From TWA4 sp034086685 (GTDB lineage Bacteria > Bacillota > Clostridia > Lachnospirales > Lachnospiraceae): a stretch of 18,313 bases of DNA. The stretch is taken from the NCBI GenBank assembly GCA_034086685.1, contig JAXDZY010000105.1, positions 1 to 18,313 of the forward strand, read 5' to 3'. Below the pieces are notes generated by a model, which was not told the origin of the DNA, ran no database searches, and saw only the letters and a program-made list of their open reading frames with translations. A program made the position numbers and the translations under genes. Positions 7,026 through 14,288 of this stretch are shown piece by piece (position 1 is the stretch's first letter; the number at the start of each line of letters is the position of its first letter).

Positions 7026-8675
7026 ATGCGAAAGAGATCAATTGCGTTGCTATGTATAGCAATGATATTATGCTGCATGTTTGCCGGCTGCGGTGGAAAT
7101 GATTTCAAAACGACAGATTCCGGAGAATCGAAACAGCAGGAAACAGAAAAAATACCAGCAACAGGCAGAGATGCCAGAAAAGCCAATGGGGAAGTAATTG
7201 TAGCAATTGGTTCTGAACCGGAGACAGGCTTTGATCCTTCTACCGGCGGACATGGATCCATTACAAAGGTGTTTTTCTCTACTCTGTTCATGAGAGATAA
7301 AAAACTGGGCTGGACCAATGATCTGGCAACCGGCTATCAGGTTTCCGATGATAAACTGACATGGACTGTTACAATTCGCGATGATGCTTATTTTACGGAC
7401 GGAAGTAAAGTGACTGCAGGGGATGTTGCGTTTACATATGGTACTGCAAAAGAATCAGGTTCTGATATTGATCTGACCATGATAGAGAGCATTAATGTAG
7501 TGAATGATACTACTGTGGAATTTAAATTAAACCGTACCTATTCAGCATTTATTGAAAGACTGGCTTATCTAGGTATTGTACCTGAGGCAGCTTATAGCGA
7601 TGATTTCAAAGATAACCCTGTCGGTTCAGGACCTTTTAAATTTGTTCAGTGGGATAAAGGCCAGCAGGTAATCGCTGTTGCCAATGAGAATTATTACGGG
7701 GAAGCACCGAAGATGAAACAGCTGACCATGGTTTTTATGGACACGGATGCAGCGTATGCAGCACTTCAGAATGGTGATATTGATGTCGCTTCCATCAATG
7801 GTATTCTGGCAGACCAGAAAGTTGACGGAACTTATGTAGCTGATATTGCAAGTATTGAATGTTACGGTGTATGCTTCCCTATGCAGCCTGCAGAAGGAAA
7901 GAAGGCACAGGATGGAGCAGAGATCGGTAATAACGTAACCTCTGATCTGGCAATTCGTCAGGCATTTAACAGGGCAGTTGACAGAGAAAAGATCGTAAAC
8001 GGTGTACTGAACGGTTATGGCACTGTATCAACCACCGGTCTTGAGAAGATGCCCTGGTTAAATGAAGATACGGTTCTGGAAGCTTCTGAATATGGCGATC
8101 TGGAAGGTGCGAAAAAGATTCTGTCAGATGGCGGATGGGCAGATACCAATAATGATGGAACCATTGACAAAAACGGTGTGGAAGCAAAATTCAAGCTTCT
8201 TTATACAGACGGTGTTTACAGGCAGGAAATGGCTCTGGAATTTGTGAATGTAGCTAAAGAACTTGGAATCGAAGTAACTCTGGAAAAGGTTACCTGGGAT
8301 ACAATTGTTGATCAGATTCATAGAGAGGCAGTATTCTTTGGCTTCGGTTCTGGTGATCCTTCTGAATTGTTCAATCTGTACTATGGTGCAAATGCAGGTG
8401 GAGCTGTTTCATGGGATAATGCAGGCTGCTATGATAATGATAAAGTTGATGAAGCAATCGATAATGCATTGAATTCTATCGATGAAAATGAAGCACTGCA
8501 GTACTGGAAAGAAGCGCAGGTATATGCATCTCCTACCGGCGATGCTCCTTACTGCTGGCTGGTAAATGCCAATCATGTATATCTGTGTGCAGATGGTTTC
8601 ACTTTTGGACAGCCTGTTGTACAGCCTCATGGCGGAAGAATTTTTGATAACGTTGTAGAATGGGCCTGGGAATAA
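7026..8675 (+). CDS. ABC transporter substrate-binding lipoprotein (family 5, nickel/peptide type)
   Basis: A 549-residue extracytoplasmic binding protein of solute-binding family 5 (peptides, nickel, opine-type metallophores). It has a lipoprotein signal with basic MRKR, a hydrophobic core and lipobox FAGC with the modified Cys at 22, followed by a polar linker to about residue 55. The mature part has family 5 landmarks: LTWTVTIRDDAYFTDGSKVTAGDVAFTY, PVGSGPFKF and AIRQAFNRAVDREKIV. The ligand cannot be deduced. The start at 7026 has AGGAGA at 7015-7020. This ribosome site plus AUG is complementary to a loop in the small RNA predicted at 12273-12426, suggesting post-transcriptional control. 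Confidence 0.92.
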   Translation: MRKRSIALLCIAMILCCMFAGCGGNDFKTTDSGESKQQETEKIPATGRDARKANGEVIVAIGSEPETGFDPSTGGHGSITKVFFSTLFMRDKKLGWTNDLATGYQVSDDKLTWTVTIRDDAYFTDGSKVTAGDVAFTYGTAKESGSDIDLTMIESINVVNDTTVEFKLNRTYSAFIERLAYLGIVPEAAYSDDFKDNPVGSGPFKFVQWDKGQQVIAVANENYYGEAPKMKQLTMVFMDTDAAYAALQNGDIDVASINGILADQKVDGTYVADIASIECYGVCFPMQPAEGKKAQDGAEIGNNVTSDLAIRQAFNRAVDREKIVNGVLNGYGTVSTTGLEKMPWLNEDTVLEASEYGDLEGAKKILSDGGWADTNNDGTIDKNGVEAKFKLLYTDGVYRQEMALEFVNVAKELGIEVTLEKVTWDTIVDQIHREAVFFGFGSGDPSELFNLYYGANAGGAVSWDNAGCYDNDKVDEAIDNALNSIDENEALQYWKEAQVYASPTGDAPYCWLVNANHVYLCADGFTFGQPVVQPHGGRIFDNVVEWAWE

Positions 8676-8723
8676 ATTATTGTGAAACCAGTTGAACATT
8701 AAATTTGAAAATTTTGAACAGAA

Positions 8724-8752
8724 AGGCCGCCTGTAAAAATATCAGGCGGCCT
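8724..8752 (+). other. Intercistronic hairpin after the binding-protein gene
   Basis: AGGCCGCCTG (8724-8733), 9-base loop, CAGGCGGCCT (8743-8752), a perfect 10-bp GC-rich stem with no T-run after it. It more likely stabilises the binding-protein mRNA segment, or partly attenuates transcription, than fully terminates. This would give more binding protein than permease. Confidence 0.65.
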
Positions 8753-8784
8753 GTATATTATTATTTCAGGAGAATGAGTTGTCA

Positions 8785-9771
8785 ATGAAAAAGAAAAAAA
8801 TTGGCAGATTTATTATATACAGAGTTATAAAGCTTGCAATTTTACTGGTAGCTCTGTGTATCGTAACATTTGCATTATTAGAAGCATCTCCTATTGACCC
8901 GGTAACTGCATATGTTGGTGCTAATACAAAGGTAAGTGCTGAACAGCGGCAGTTAATTGCAGAACACTGGGGGTTGAATAAACCTCCTGTCCAGCGTTTT
9001 ATGGCATGGTTTAATTCTATCTGCCGTGGTGACTGGGGGACTTCCATGATATACAGAAGGGATGTACTGGAGGTAATTGGCCAGAAATTCCTGTCGTCTG
9101 CGGCTTTAATGCTGGTGGCATGGGTTCTGTCCGGTATTCTGGGATTTATCATGGGAATTACAGCAGGTGTATTTGAGGGAAAATGGATTGACAGGGCTAT
9201 ACGCGCATACTGCCATGTACTGATTTCCACACCAACTTTCTGGCTGGGTATTGTTTTTGTTATGATCTTTTCCGTTAAGCTGGGCTGGTTTCCGGTGGCT
9301 TTGAGTGTGCCTATCGGTGTTATTCAGTCCGAGGTCTCTATATGGGACAAAATCCAGCATCTGATTCTTCCGGCATTAACGCTGAGTGTTCTGGGGGTAT
9401 CCAGCATGTGTATGCATACCAGGGAAAAAGTCTGTGATGTTATGCATTCGGATTATGTTTTATTTGCCAGAGCAAGAGGGGAAAGTACAAGGAGTATTGT
9501 GCTTAAGCATGTTCTCCGCAATGTATCTCTTCCTGCTGTTACTCTGCAGTTTTTATCTTTCAGTGAGCTTTTTGGTGGAGCAGTGTTTGTGGAACAGGTT
9601 TTTTCCTATCCGGGTCTGGGACAGGCAACAGTACAGGCCGGTCTGAAAGGAGATGCGCCGCTGCTTATGGGAATTGTTATTATCAGTCTCATATTTGTAT
9701 ATACGGGTAATCTGATTGCAGATATTCTGTATTACGTGATTGACCCCAGAATAAAGGAGGGACAATTATGA
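8785..9771 (+). CDS. ABC transporter permease, first subunit
   Basis: A 328-residue inner-membrane permease of the DppB/NikB type. It has an N-terminal membrane helix after a lysine-rich start (KKKKIGRFIIY), a large extracytoplasmic loop with EASPIDPVTAYVG and LNKPPVQRFMAWF, and then a five-helix core with the cytoplasmic coupling motif RARGESTRSIVLKHVLRN. The motif FGGAVFVEQVFSYPGLG is diagnostic of the family. AGGAG at 8768-8772 could also serve a TTG start at 8779 (two residues longer, better spaced). Its stop overlaps the next gene by 4 bases. It forms the pore together with the following permease. Confidence 0.93.
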   Translation: MKKKKIGRFIIYRVIKLAILLVALCIVTFALLEASPIDPVTAYVGANTKVSAEQRQLIAEHWGLNKPPVQRFMAWFNSICRGDWGTSMIYRRDVLEVIGQKFLSSAALMLVAWVLSGILGFIMGITAGVFEGKWIDRAIRAYCHVLISTPTFWLGIVFVMIFSVKLGWFPVALSVPIGVIQSEVSIWDKIQHLILPALTLSVLGVSSMCMHTREKVCDVMHSDYVLFARARGESTRSIVLKHVLRNVSLPAVTLQFLSFSELFGGAVFVEQVFSYPGLGQATVQAGLKGDAPLLMGIVIISLIFVYTGNLIADILYYVIDPRIKEGQL

Positions 9772-10610
9772 ATAAAATAAAAAGTCCTTTTAAACTGGGA
9801 ATCCGTATGAAGACAATTCTTACTACGGTTATATTTATAGTGCTTTTTGTTATGGTTCTGGTAGCAGGAACCATGGTAACAGGGGATGACCTGCTGGTAG
9901 ATTTGAATGACATTTTCCGAAAACCATGTGCTTCACATCTATTCGGTACAGACTGGGTGGGGCGTGATATGCTGCTGCGTACCATAAAAGGTCTGAGTAT
10001 TAGTATGCGTATTGGCATTCTTTCTTCTCTGATCAGTGCTGTGGTTGCTGTCTTCTTTGGAATTATCGGTCCTGTTTTTGGTGGATGGGTCGATAAGGTT
10101 ATTTCATGGCTGGTTGATTTTGTTCTTTCGGTACCGCATACAATCATTATCATTCTCATTTCGCTGGCCTGCGGAGGGGGAATGAAAGGTATAGTAGTAG
10201 GTATTACCTGTACACATTGGACTTCTCTGACCCGTGTAATCCGGGCAGAAGTAATGCAGATATTAAGCTCGGAATATACACAGATTTCCAGACAGTTTGG
10301 AAAGAGCAACTGGTATATTGCAAAGGAACATATGCTGATTCACATTATCCCGCAGCTGGTGGTGGGTGTGGTTCTGGTATTTCCTCATGCAATCCTTCAT
10401 GAGGCTTCTATTACTTTCCTGGGATTTGGTCTGCCGGCACATGAACCGGCTATCGGTGTTATCCTGTCGGAATCCATGAAATATCTGAGTAGTGGAAAAT
10501 GGTGGCTGGCATTCTTTCCCGGTGTCTGCCTGGTACTGATTTCCATGATGGTAGATAAAATCGGAAATAATCTGGAAAAACTGCTGAATCCCAATGCAGC
10601 GCACAATTAA
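9768..10610 (+). CDS. ABC transporter permease, second subunit
   Basis: A 280-residue permease of the DppC/NikC type. It starts ATG in the ATGA overlap with the first permease and is preceded by AAAGGAGGG. It has an N-terminal membrane helix at about 15-35, then FGTDWVGRDMLLRTIKG (typical of this subunit), a five-helix domain, the coupling loop around SRQFGKSNWYIAKEH, and HEASITFLGFGLPAHEPAIGVIL near the C-terminus. It pairs with the upstream permease in the cytoplasmic membrane. Substrate unknown, with nickel or another metal complex, or a peptide, as the likely class. Confidence 0.94.
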   Translation: MNKIKSPFKLGIRMKTILTTVIFIVLFVMVLVAGTMVTGDDLLVDLNDIFRKPCASHLFGTDWVGRDMLLRTIKGLSISMRIGILSSLISAVVAVFFGIIGPVFGGWVDKVISWLVDFVLSVPHTIIIILISLACGGGMKGIVVGITCTHWTSLTRVIRAEVMQILSSEYTQISRQFGKSNWYIAKEHMLIHIIPQLVVGVVLVFPHAILHEASITFLGFGLPAHEPAIGVILSESMKYLSSGKWWLAFFPGVCLVLISMMVDKIGNNLEKLLNPNAAHN

Positions 10611-10629
10611 TGGAAAGGAGGGAATGAAA

Positions 10630-11571
10630 ATGGATAAAGAACCGATATTAAAGGTTGAAAATCTGGAACTTTCTTTCTCCCAGTATACTCAGGGGCTGAA
10701 GAAAAAGGAACTTACGGTCATTACCAATCTGGACCTGGAACTTCGGGAAAGAGAAATTCTTGCGGTTGTAGGTTCCAGCGGTTCCGGCAAAAGCCTGCTG
10801 GCTCATGCAATACTGGGAATTCTTCCTTATAATGCGAAAACCGGAGGAAAAATTCTGTATCAGGGAAAGGTTATTGACCAGAAAGAAAAAGAGCGTCTGC
10901 GAGGACAGGATATTGTATTGATTCCTCAGTCAGTAAATTACCTGGATCCTCTGCTGAAAGTAAAAGATCAGATTGCCATATCTTTAAAAGGAAAATCAAA
11001 AGCGGACAAAGAAAAAATTATTGATGAACTGCTGATACGTTACGGATTGGACCTGTCTGTAAAAGAATACTATCCTTTCCAGCTGTCAGGGGGCATGGCA
11101 AGAAAAGTACTTCTGGCTACAGCTCTGATCTCATCTGCCAAAGTTATAATTGCGGATGAGCCCACACCGGGGCTGGATGAGGCATCTCTTCAGGAGGTGC
11201 TGAAAGATTTCCGGAGTATTTCCGACAGTGGAAAAGCAATTCTGATGATTACACATGATATTAATGCGGCGTTGAAAATCGCGGATAAGATTGCTATTTT
11301 TTATGCAGGCGCCACACTGGAAATTGCAGAAACAGAAGATTTTAAGGAAAGCGGAAAAGGATTGCGTCATCCTTATACTTTGGCTTTGTGTAAAGCGTTG
11401 CCTGGAGAAAAGTTTGAACCCATAGAAGGTACGCAGCCGCTTCCCAATGAACTTCCTGATGGCTGTCTGTTTTCAGACAGATGTTCCCGATGTACGGATG
11501 AATGTAAAAAGAAAAGGCCGGATTATCAGGAAATCAGAGGAGGAAAGGTAAGGTGTATTCATGCGACTTAA
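10630..11571 (+). CDS. ABC transporter ATP-binding protein (DppD/NikD type)
   Basis: A 313-residue ATPase. Walker A is GSSGSGKS (48-55), the Q-loop lies in IPQSVNY, the signature is LSGGM (152-156), Walker B is IIADEP (173-178), and the switch histidine is in ITHD (H209). The C-terminal oligopeptide-transporter extension is present (HPYTLALCKALPG, then CLFSDRCSRCTDEC with several cysteines). The frame is open from 10594, but AGGAGG at 10616-10621 gives proper 8-base spacing only to ATG 10630. It energises the two permeases as a heterodimer with the next gene product, which overlaps it by 11 bases. Confidence 0.93.
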   Translation: MDKEPILKVENLELSFSQYTQGLKKKELTVITNLDLELREREILAVVGSSGSGKSLLAHAILGILPYNAKTGGKILYQGKVIDQKEKERLRGQDIVLIPQSVNYLDPLLKVKDQIAISLKGKSKADKEKIIDELLIRYGLDLSVKEYYPFQLSGGMARKVLLATALISSAKVIIADEPTPGLDEASLQEVLKDFRSISDSGKAILMITHDINAALKIADKIAIFYAGATLEIAETEDFKESGKGLRHPYTLALCKALPGEKFEPIEGTQPLPNELPDGCLFSDRCSRCTDECKKKRPDYQEIRGGKVRCIHAT

Positions 11572-12187
11572 AGCAGACAACATCCGTTTTGGTTATACTA
11601 CAGATAAGCTGGTACTGAATCATGTAAATTTCAGTGTGGAAGAAGGAGAAGTAACCGGTCTGATTGCACCCAGTGGATATGGAAAATCAACACTTGCAAA
11701 AATACTTGCCGGTTATATGAAGCCCGAAGAAGGAGAAGTCGTTTTGGAAGAAAAAGATGCAGATGGAACATATCATCCGGTTCTCCGTTCCGGAGGTTAT
11801 AATCCTGTACAGTTAATTTTTCAGCACCCGGAAAAAGCGGTAAATCCCAAATGGAAGATGAGTAAAGTGCTGGCAGAAAACGGAATGCCTTCTCCGGATT
11901 TGCTGAAAGCAGCAGGAATTAAGGATGAATGGCTGAAACGCTGGCCGACGGAATTGTCCGGCGGGGAACTGCAGCGATTCTGTGTAGTAAGAGCCTTAAA
12001 TGAACAGACAAAATTTCTGATTGCAGATGAAATGACAACAATGCTGGATGCAATTACTCAGGCACAGATATGGAATCTGGTACTGAATTATGCCCGAAAT
12101 CACCGAATGGGTGTGGTGGTTATCAGCCATGAGAAAGAACTTGTTGAACGTCTTTGTACCAGGGTAGTGGATCTTACGGTTGTATAA
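11561..12187 (+). CDS. ABC transporter ATP-binding protein (NikE type, short)
   Basis: A 208-residue ATPase lacking the C-terminal oligopeptide extension of its partner. Walker A is APSGYGKST (36-44), the Q-loop is in IFQHPEKAVNPKWKM, the signature is LSGGE (132-136), Walker B is FLIADE with the catalytic Glu157, and the switch histidine is H190 in ISHE. The APSGYGKS and DEMTTMLDAITQ wording is common in nickel- and metallophore-type systems rather than classical oligopeptide systems, which tilts the substrate guess toward a metal or metal complex. It starts inside the preceding gene (11-base overlap) and ends the operon. The next 35 bases lead directly to the promoter of a small RNA. Confidence 0.9.
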   Translation: MRLKADNIRFGYTTDKLVLNHVNFSVEEGEVTGLIAPSGYGKSTLAKILAGYMKPEEGEVVLEEKDADGTYHPVLRSGGYNPVQLIFQHPEKAVNPKWKMSKVLAENGMPSPDLLKAAGIKDEWLKRWPTELSGGELQRFCVVRALNEQTKFLIADEMTTMLDAITQAQIWNLVLNYARNHRMGVVVISHEKELVERLCTRVVDLTVV

Positions 12188-12222
12188 ATACTATCAGTGA
12201 TGCCGGTAAAAAATATAAAAAT

Positions 12223-12266
12223 ATCCCCCCACCCGGCTTGTTGTCCCCAAAACGAGCTGATATAAT
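12223..12266 (+). promoter_or_regulatory. C-rich-element promoter of small RNA 1
   Basis: ATCCCCCCACCCGGC (12223-12237) abuts -35 TTGTTG (12238-12243), 17-base spacer, -10 TATAAT (12261-12266). Same 21-base block as at 6920 and 14239. Confidence 0.8.
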
Positions 12267-12360
12267 AAGGACAGTTAAAGAAACGAACAGACAATTCTTT
12301 AATCTGGCTTCAGACATAAAATACTCCTCAAATCAAATGACTGAAGAATCCTCTACCTCT

Positions 12361-12385
12361 AACCGAAATTAATTAATGTCACAAC
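12361..12385 (+). repeat. 25-base direct repeat, copy 2
   Basis: Exact match to 6819-6843 at the lysR 3' end. Here it forms the segment of small RNA 1 leading into the terminator. Confidence 0.85.
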
Positions 12386-12426
12386 AAAAGAACCGGATTT
12401 ATAGATAATCCGGTTCTTTTGTTGTG
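12380..12426 (+). terminator. Intrinsic terminator of small RNA 1
   Basis: A 20-bp perfect stem (12380-12399 with 12407-12426) and 7-base loop, with TTCTTTTG in the 3' arm. A-rich on the 5' side, so possibly bidirectional, and it may also stop the minus-strand FmdE transcript. Confidence 0.82.
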
Positions 12427-12458
12427 TATATAAAACACAAATATACTATTAAAAAAAC

Positions 12459-12500
12459 ATCCCACTGGGGGCTTGTAATAAACTTTTCTTTTTTTATAAT
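12459..12500 (+). promoter_or_regulatory. Orphan C-rich-element promoter
   Basis: ATCCCACTGGGGGC (12459-12472) abuts -35 TTGTAA (12473-12478), 16-base spacer, -10 TATAAT (12495-12500). Closest to the MATE promoter type. A hairpin GCAGAACC-AAA-GGTTTTGC (12516-12534) follows near the start of the RNA. No plus-strand gene lies downstream, so the transcript would run antisense into the 3' end of the FmdE-family gene. Either a regulatory RNA or a relic of a lost gene. Confidence 0.55.
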
Positions 12501-12582
12501 TATGATAAGAAAATTGCAGAACCAAAGGTTTTGCTGAAAAAAGTGAAATAACGGAAAGTGAATATGTCGAAAATGCCTGATA

Positions 12583-13110
12583 CTATATATGAAACCTGTC
12601 ATACTCCTCATAACAGTCAAGGCACAGCTTTTTATCACCCTGCAGCCGGATCCAGTTGGCACCGGTGCTTTCTCCGCAGCAGTCACAGGTGTAGGAATCG
12701 AAGATTTTAGCAGATGTGGGAAGCATCAGCCGGGTTTCTTTCACATCAAAAAGTTCACAGGATTCTTTTCCCTGATAATATGCGAAGGATTCTTCTTTTG
12801 TCATGCCTTCCGGTTTCGGTTTCAGTACGAGACGGACGGATTTGCCTGTTTTCCGGTTGTAGAAAGAAAATGCCTGTTTCCCGCGCATGTGGAAAAGAAG
12901 GTTGCCTTTTCCAACGGAGCATCCAAGGATCACCTGGATCGCATCGACTCCGCAGGCATCATTTTCGGAGATGCAGACTACCTGTTCGTCATCCGAAAAT
13001 GACAGATCAAGCAGCTCTATGGCGTACAGGGCCGCTTTATAGCCAATTGTCAGACCGCCGCATACATGTCCGTGAAAGGCGGCGCATTTTTCCCATAATT
13101 CTTTACTCAT
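12583..13110 (-). CDS. FmdE-family protein with C-terminal zinc finger
   Basis: A 175-residue protein. The N-terminal FmdE domain (about 1-125) has the hallmark FHGHVCGGL (12-20) and the second conserved block ENDACGVDAIQVILGCSVGKGN. The C-terminus has a zinc-ribbon-like cluster, CDCC (142-145) with CLDC (163-166). FmdE was named as a subunit of molybdenum formylmethanofuran dehydrogenase. In non-methanogens it is a stand-alone metal-binding protein of unknown function, often near molybdenum or metal transport genes. Start at 13110 is set by GGGAGG seven bases upstream; the frame extends 18 codons further without a ribosome site. Probably co-transcribed after the methyltransferase gene. Confidence 0.88.
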   Translation of the reverse strand: MSKELWEKCAAFHGHVCGGLTIGYKAALYAIELLDLSFSDDEQVVCISENDACGVDAIQVILGCSVGKGNLLFHMRGKQAFSFYNRKTGKSVRLVLKPKPEGMTKEESFAYYQGKESCELFDVKETRLMLPTSAKIFDSYTCDCCGESTGANWIRLQGDKKLCLDCYEEYDRFHI

Positions 13111-13186
13111 TTTTAAACCTCCCGTTTGTATCGTGACGTCAAATTTATTGGGCATTGCCATCATTTGTATACAACTGTTCTTCTGC

Positions 13187-13999
13187 TCAGATCATTTCCC
13201 AGAACATGGTTACAATGGTGGTGTTCACATGTTCCTGTACCATACCGTCCACTGCCTGGGATTCAAGATATTCTCGTGCAATCTGTTCCTGTTCAGGGGT
13301 GATTTCCTGGTAGAGCCGGGCACGGTCAAGACACCAGTGAAGAGAATTCTCCAGTGTTCTGACAGGAGTCCAGATTTCCTGATGGTAGAAAATCTGCGGC
13401 TCATAACCGTTCAGCCAGAGATAATCGAAACAGAAGGGGATTTCATCGTCACGGAAAACCTGACTGCTGTCGATCCCAATCAGTTCCAGAGTCCGGTCGA
13501 GAATCCGGTCCCTGCGGCGTGTATTGGATTGCAGGATGCAGTACCGTCGGGAGCAGGAAACCATCTTGTGGAACGTGTCATAGCTGGAGATGGCAGGCGT
13601 CATATGAGCAAATACCAGATCAAACGCACCGCGGTATCCGGCAGCATCAATATCGGTACTGCTCCAGTTCACACAGGAAAATGAAGCGTTGGAAAGTCCC
13701 ATTTTCTCAGCCTGCCCGTTGGCTGCGCTTATCATGGCGGGTGAAATATCCACGCCGGTTACATGATCAATTCTGGAAGCCAGTGCAAGAGAATAGGCTC
13801 CTGCACCGCATCCGATATCGAGAGAAGAGCGAATCTCATGAAGAGGTACATGCTCCTCCATAAACTGTAAAAAAGAATTGGTTTCAAAATCAGGAACCGG
13901 CTTTTTCTTATAATTGACTGCAGCCCGGTCCCACATCGTTTTCTGAAGATCCGGATCTTCATGACTGACCCAGTTCTGTTTGAGATATTCCAGTGTCAT
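13187..13999 (-). CDS. Class I SAM-dependent methyltransferase
   Basis: A 270-residue cytosolic methyltransferase. Motif I is DIGCGAGAY (61-69), the acidic end of strand 2 is GVDIS (D84), and an FDLVFAHM strand-4 segment follows, so the SAM-binding core spans about 55-165. The C-terminal third (YLWLNGYEPQIFYHQE and following) is not diagnostic, and the acceptor is unknown. The start at 13999 has AAGGAG seven to eight bases upstream. This ribosome site and AUG match, with one bulged base, the complement of the loop in small RNA 1. It precedes the FmdE gene by 76 bases on the same strand. It is not a nicotianamine-synthase or other recognised metallophore enzyme. Confidence 0.88.
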   Translation of the reverse strand: MTLEYLKQNWVSHEDPDLQKTMWDRAAVNYKKKPVPDFETNSFLQFMEEHVPLHEIRSSLDIGCGAGAYSLALASRIDHVTGVDISPAMISAANGQAEKMGLSNASFSCVNWSSTDIDAAGYRGAFDLVFAHMTPAISSYDTFHKMVSCSRRYCILQSNTRRRDRILDRTLELIGIDSSQVFRDDEIPFCFDYLWLNGYEPQIFYHQEIWTPVRTLENSLHWCLDRARLYQEITPEQEQIAREYLESQAVDGMVQEHVNTTIVTMFWEMI

Positions 14000-14045
14000 A
14001 AAAACTCCTTGTCAGGGTGGATTGAAGTTTCCTTTCCGGGACCCA

Positions 14046-14168
14046 TTAATCCACCAGAACGATTTTCCTGCCCTTGATTTCCATGATGTCGGCATGAATG
14101 TGATATACTTCTTCAAGAACCTCCCGGTTCAGTATGGATGAAGCTTCCGACCGGACATCTTTGTCAGG
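14046..14168 (-). pseudogene. Possible gene remnant upstream of the methyltransferase
   Basis: A 40-codon minus-strand frame with no start codon near its beginning but protein-like content at its end (LNREVLEEVYHIHADIMEIK, then GRKIVLVD before TAA). It directly follows an in-frame stop. It could be the tail of a truncated gene, or simply the leader of the methyltransferase operon. No family recognised. An inverted repeat GGTGGATT (14016-14023) / AATCCACC (14048-14055) spans its end. Confidence 0.25.
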
Positions 14169-14172
14169 TTAA

Positions 14173-14182
14173 ATTGTACCAC
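14173..14182 (-). promoter_or_regulatory. Possible extended -10 promoter for the methyltransferase-FmdE pair
   Basis: Minus strand TGGTACAAT, a TGn-extended -10 without a clear -35. It would give a leader of about 165 bases before the methyltransferase start. Weak. Confidence 0.35.
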
Positions 14183-14238
14183 AATATTCTGCACAAGTCT
14201 GTAATCTTTATCAGAGAAATAAAAAAATATTAAAAAAT

Positions 14239-14282
14239 ATCCCCCCACCCGGCTTGTTGCCCTCAAAACAAGCTGATATAAT
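14239..14282 (+). promoter_or_regulatory. C-rich-element promoter of small RNA 2
   Basis: ATCCCCCCACCCGGC (14239-14253) abuts -35 TTGTTG (14254-14259), 17-base spacer, -10 TATAAT (14277-14282), preceded by an A/T-rich tract. The C-block plus -35 is identical to those of small RNA 1 and the ABC operon. Confidence 0.8.
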
Positions 14283-14288
14283 AAGGAC

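Larger units (their letters stand above)
12273..12426 (+). ncRNA. Predicted small RNA 1 (paralogue of the one at 14289)
   Basis: A stretch of about 150 nt between a good promoter and a strong terminator, with no convincing reading frame or ribosome site. Predicted fold: hairpin 1 TTAAAGAA (12275-12282) with TTCTTTAA (12295-12302); hairpin 2 CTTCAG (12309-12314) with CTGAAG (12341-12346), whose 26-base loop holds CATAAAATACTCCT (12315-12328), the reverse complement of a Shine-Dalgarno plus AUG; an unpaired CCTCTACCTCT (12350-12360); then a terminator hairpin. The promoter/5' block 12255-12294 is identical (40 bases) to 14271-14310. The layout resembles streptococcal csRNAs, which block ribosome sites, but I claim no homology to them. 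Exact ends are inferred. Confidence 0.72.

Noticed and set aside
8724..8752. Full terminator between binding protein and permease
   Set aside because: The stem is strong but no T-run follows, and the downstream permease and ATPase genes have no other visible promoter, so complete termination is unlikely.
12154..12372. 72-residue plus-strand frame across small RNA 1
   Set aside because: It begins inside the ATPase gene, crosses the promoter and the sRNA without a ribosome site, and the paralogous locus at 14289 does not keep the frame.
12589..13136. Plus-strand frames opposite the FmdE gene
   Set aside because: Shadows of a gene with two conserved FmdE motifs and a zinc finger on the other strand.
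13133..13684. 183-residue plus-strand frame opposite the methyltransferase
   Set aside because: Antisense to a gene with clear SAM motifs; no domain or ribosome site of its own.
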